From Desulfobacteraceae bacterium (GTDB lineage Bacteria > Desulfobacterota > DSM-4660 > Desulfatiglandales > Desulfatiglandaceae), in assembly GCA_030612945.1 (NCBI GenBank), contig JAUWMY010000086.1:1-8699 (forward strand): a stretch of DNA of 8,699 bases, given 5' to 3'. The translations under genes were made by a program, and so were the position numbers. Within the stretch, counting starts at the first letter, position 1, and the number at the start of each line of letters is the position of its first letter. This document shows, one piece after another, positions 6,823-8,699 of this stretch. The notes under the pieces were generated by a model that saw nothing but the letters and a program-made list of their open reading frames with translations, was not told where the DNA came from and ran no database searches.

Positions 6823-6827
6823 GAGGT
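6823..6827 (+). promoter_or_regulatory. Ribosome binding site that fixes the asnS TTG start
   Basis: GAGGT sits seven bases before TTG 6835. The next in-frame ATG (6898) would remove the first strand of the anticodon-binding OB fold, so the TTG is preferred. Confidence 0.5.
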
Positions 6828-6834
6828 TACCGTT

Positions 6835-8226
6835 TTGAAAAGGACAAGAATCGCTGAAAACCTTTCTTCACGAGAGATTCGCCCCCGTTTCACAATAATG
6901 GGCTGGGTGAGGACGAAAAGAGACTCAAAGGGCGGGTTTTCTTTTATTGAAGTAAATGACGGATCTTGTATGGGCAGCCTGCAAATCATAGCCGATGGAA
7001 AGCTTCCCAATTATAAGGACGAGGTCCTTGCATTGCAGACGGGGTGTTCCATTAAGGTCACGGGTCTGTTGGCGGCCTCCCCTGGCAAGGGTCAAAGGGT
7101 AGAGCTTCAGGCAGATGAGGTCACTGTCGTGGGGTGGGCTGACCCTGCTGTTTACCCTCTTCAGAAGAAGCGGCATTCCTTTGAATTTCTGCGAACCATT
7201 GCTCATCTGAGGCCTCGAACCAATACCTTTGGCGCTGTGGCAAGGGTGAGAAGTGCCATGAGCTATGCCATTCACACCTTTTTTCAGGAGAGAGGTTTTA
7301 TCTATATTCATACACCCATTATCACTGGAAGCGACTGCGAGGGGGCCGGAGAGATGTTCAGGGTAACCAAATTTAACCTGGACCAGATCCCCCAAAAAGA
7401 CGGGCATGCTGATTTTACACAGGATTTTTTTGGAGGACCTGCCTCTTTGACCGTGAGCGGACAACTTGAGGCCGAAATCTATGCACATGCCATGGGAGAC
7501 GTTTACACTTTTGGACCCACCTTCAGAGCAGAAGATTCAAATACGTCCCGTCACCTGGCTGAGTTCTGGATGGTTGAACCCGAGATGGCCTTTTGTGATC
7601 TCCAGTGCAATGCAGAGTTGGCAGTTCAACTGCTGAAGTACGTTTTTGCCCACGTGCTGGAAAACTGTGAAGAGGACATGAAATTCTTTAACCGTTTCAT
7701 AGATTCTACAGTAGTGGATACCCTTGAGAAGCTGGTGTCACAGGATTTTGAATATCTGACCTATACGGAAGGGATAGAAATTCTCTTAAAAGCAAAGGAA
7801 AAGTTTGAGTTTCCGGTCAACTGGGGATGCGACCTTCAATCGGAACATGAGAGGTACCTTTGCGAAAAGGTCTTTCACAAGCCGCTAATACTTGTGGACT
7901 ACCCAAAAGAGATAAAGGCCTTTTATATGAAGCTGAACGAGGACGGAAAGACAGTACGCGCAATGGATGTGCTGGTGCCAAAGATCGGAGAAATCATCGG
8001 CGGGAGCCAGCGTGAAGATGACCATGATACCCTGGTTGAAAGGATCACGGAAATGAACCTTAACCCTGAAGACTACTGGTGGTACCTGGAATTGAGAAAA
8101 TTCGGGTCAACTCCTCACTCCGGTTTTGGACTTGGATTTGAGCGCCTTATTCAATTTGTGACCGGTCTCGCCAATATCAGAGACGTAATTCCCTTCCCGA
8201 GAACCCCCGGAAATGTAAGCTTCTGA
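6835..8226 (+). CDS. asnS: Asparaginyl-tRNA synthetase
   Basis: A 463-residue class IIb aminoacyl-tRNA synthetase that charges tRNA-Asn with asparagine in the cytoplasm; E. coli AsnS has a similar length. The N-terminal OB-fold anticodon-binding domain (about 15-105) shows GWVRTKRDSKGGFSFIEVND. A HSFEFLR linker (114-120) and RPRTNTFGAV lead to the catalytic core. Motif 1 is around residues 150-163 (ERGFIYIHTPII). Motif 2 is FRAEDSNTSRHLAEFWMVE (230-248) with R231. Motif 3 is GFGLGFERL (430-438) with R437. The C-terminus FPRTPGNVSF is characteristic of AsnRS rather than AspRS. Its presence suggests direct asparagine charging rather than sole reliance on the amidotransferase route. The TTG start is unusual for a housekeeping gene and may keep expression modest. 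Confidence 0.96.
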   Translation: MKRTRIAENLSSREIRPRFTIMGWVRTKRDSKGGFSFIEVNDGSCMGSLQIIADGKLPNYKDEVLALQTGCSIKVTGLLAASPGKGQRVELQADEVTVVGWADPAVYPLQKKRHSFEFLRTIAHLRPRTNTFGAVARVRSAMSYAIHTFFQERGFIYIHTPIITGSDCEGAGEMFRVTKFNLDQIPQKDGHADFTQDFFGGPASLTVSGQLEAEIYAHAMGDVYTFGPTFRAEDSNTSRHLAEFWMVEPEMAFCDLQCNAELAVQLLKYVFAHVLENCEEDMKFFNRFIDSTVVDTLEKLVSQDFEYLTYTEGIEILLKAKEKFEFPVNWGCDLQSEHERYLCEKVFHKPLILVDYPKEIKAFYMKLNEDGKTVRAMDVLVPKIGEIIGGSQREDDHDTLVERITEMNLNPEDYWWYLELRKFGSTPHSGFGLGFERLIQFVTGLANIRDVIPFPRTPGNVSF

Positions 8227-8305
8227 GTTCTACCGTGGCGAATTTTCCTTGAAGCATTTTGATCAGGTGAACCAGTATAGGTCCCCATTGTTGAGGTAGA
8301 TTTCA

Positions 8306-8659
8306 TCAATTTTTTGTTAATGACGTAACGACGTCTCTAAGAGCTTCCAGATTGAATGGCTTCATCAATAGAGAGTTGAAAAATGCCTTGCTAATATCAT
8401 TTTCACTAAACCCGGTAATCGCCACTATGGGTGTGGATGGCCTATCCGAGCCCCTGATATATCTGGCAACTTCAAAACCGCCCATCTTTGGCATACGAAT
8501 ATCAGTAATGACTAAATCGAAATCGCGACCTTTGTCAAAGTGCTTGATTCCTTCTTCCCCATCGTGAGCAACTTTCACTTCATAACCCATTTCTGTAAGA
8601 AATGCGCGTAGGATGTAGCAGATGTTCTCATCATCATCAATAACGAGAATGTAGCCCAT
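8306..8659 (-). CDS. Stand-alone response regulator receiver protein (CheY/REC domain only)
   Basis: A 117-residue protein consisting only of a REC domain, so it receives phosphate from a histidine kinase but has no DNA-binding or enzymatic output domain. The acidic pocket is IDDDENI (D8-D10), the phosphoacceptor is D53 in LVITDIRMP, and switch residues are T82 (AITGFS) and K100 (LLMKPF). The stretch between T82 and K100 is about four residues shorter than in CheY (18 against 22 positions), because the usual helix 4 / strand 5 link (as in LxxGADDF) is reduced to AFFNS. Start ATG at 8659 has GGAGA four bases upstream. The start overlaps the stop of a probable upstream gene (TAATG), so it is likely co-expressed with that neighbour, perhaps its kinase. 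It is convergent with asnS. Its pathway is unknown. Confidence 0.9.
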   Translation of the reverse strand: MGYILVIDDDENICYILRAFLTEMGYEVKVAHDGEEGIKHFDKGRDFDLVITDIRMPKMGGFEVARYIRGSDRPSTPIVAITGFSENDISKAFFNSLLMKPFNLEALRDVVTSLTKN

Positions 8660-8699
8660 TAAATCTCCAATTTACTGAATAACTCTGGCAGGTTTAGAC
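8659..8699 (-). CDS. C-terminal end of an unidentified gene upstream of the response regulator (partial)
   Basis: On the - strand, the frame stopping at TAA (8661-8659) is open to the window edge and reads LNLPELFSKLEI then stop. The stop shares one base with the response-regulator ATG (TAATG), a classic translational-coupling arrangement, which is the main support. Twelve residues are too few to identify the protein; a sensor kinase or another signalling gene would fit the context, but that is a guess. Confidence 0.4.
   Translation of the reverse strand, partial: LNLPELFSKLEI

Noticed and set aside
8227..8305. Terminator between convergent asnS and the response regulator
   Set aside because: A T run at 8310-8315 exists, but I find no GC-rich stem directly before it on either strand.
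1..8699. CRISPR array, phage genes, toxin-antitoxin pair or rRNA
   Set aside because: No regularly spaced repeats, phage-type proteins, small paired toxin/antitoxin frames or rRNA sequence were seen. The XRE protein is fused to a binding domain, not paired with a toxin.

Overview
The window looks like a piece of a strictly anaerobic, probably sulfate-reducing deltaproteobacterial (Desulfobacterota) chromosome. The basis is the gene content (a CooC-type nickel-insertion ATPase implying carbon monoxide dehydrogenase elsewhere, and a TRAP-type binding domain in a regulator) and the long intergenic gaps with AT-rich inverted repeats, a style I associate with that group. The taxonomic call is inference.

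Layout: (1) positions 1-96 hold the tail of an unrecognised + strand gene. (2) After a 215-base gap with an imperfect inverted repeat comes a compact three-gene + strand unit (312-4009): a saccharopine/lysine-6-dehydrogenase-like oxidoreductase, a regulator joining an XRE helix-turn-helix to a TRAP (DctP) solute-binding domain, and an MmgE/PrpD-family enzyme. The first two overlap by 17 bases and the third starts about 19 bases after the second. (3) A 502-base gap contains an 18-base inverted repeat (one mismatch) bounding about 336 bases. (4) cooC and serC (4512-6380) lie 21 bases apart and are probably co-transcribed. (5) A 454-base gap carries another inverted-repeat element with a nested C5T3/A3G5 hairpin, then a probable promoter and two small hairpins just before asnS. 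(6) asnS (6835-8226) starts with TTG. (7) On the - strand, a stand-alone response-regulator receiver protein (8306-8659) overlaps by one base the stop codon of a probable upstream gene that runs off the window.

The most interesting item is the XRE-DctP fusion. It appears to be a cytoplasmic one-component regulator whose ligand sensor is a repurposed TRAP transporter solute-binding fold, with the family's conserved carboxylate-binding arginine retained. It is co-encoded with two enzymes, so a reasonable hypothesis is a small catabolic module for a carboxylate or imino/amino-dicarboxylate compound, controlled by direct sensing of that compound. serC (serine synthesis), asnS (translation) and cooC are housekeeping or maturation genes.
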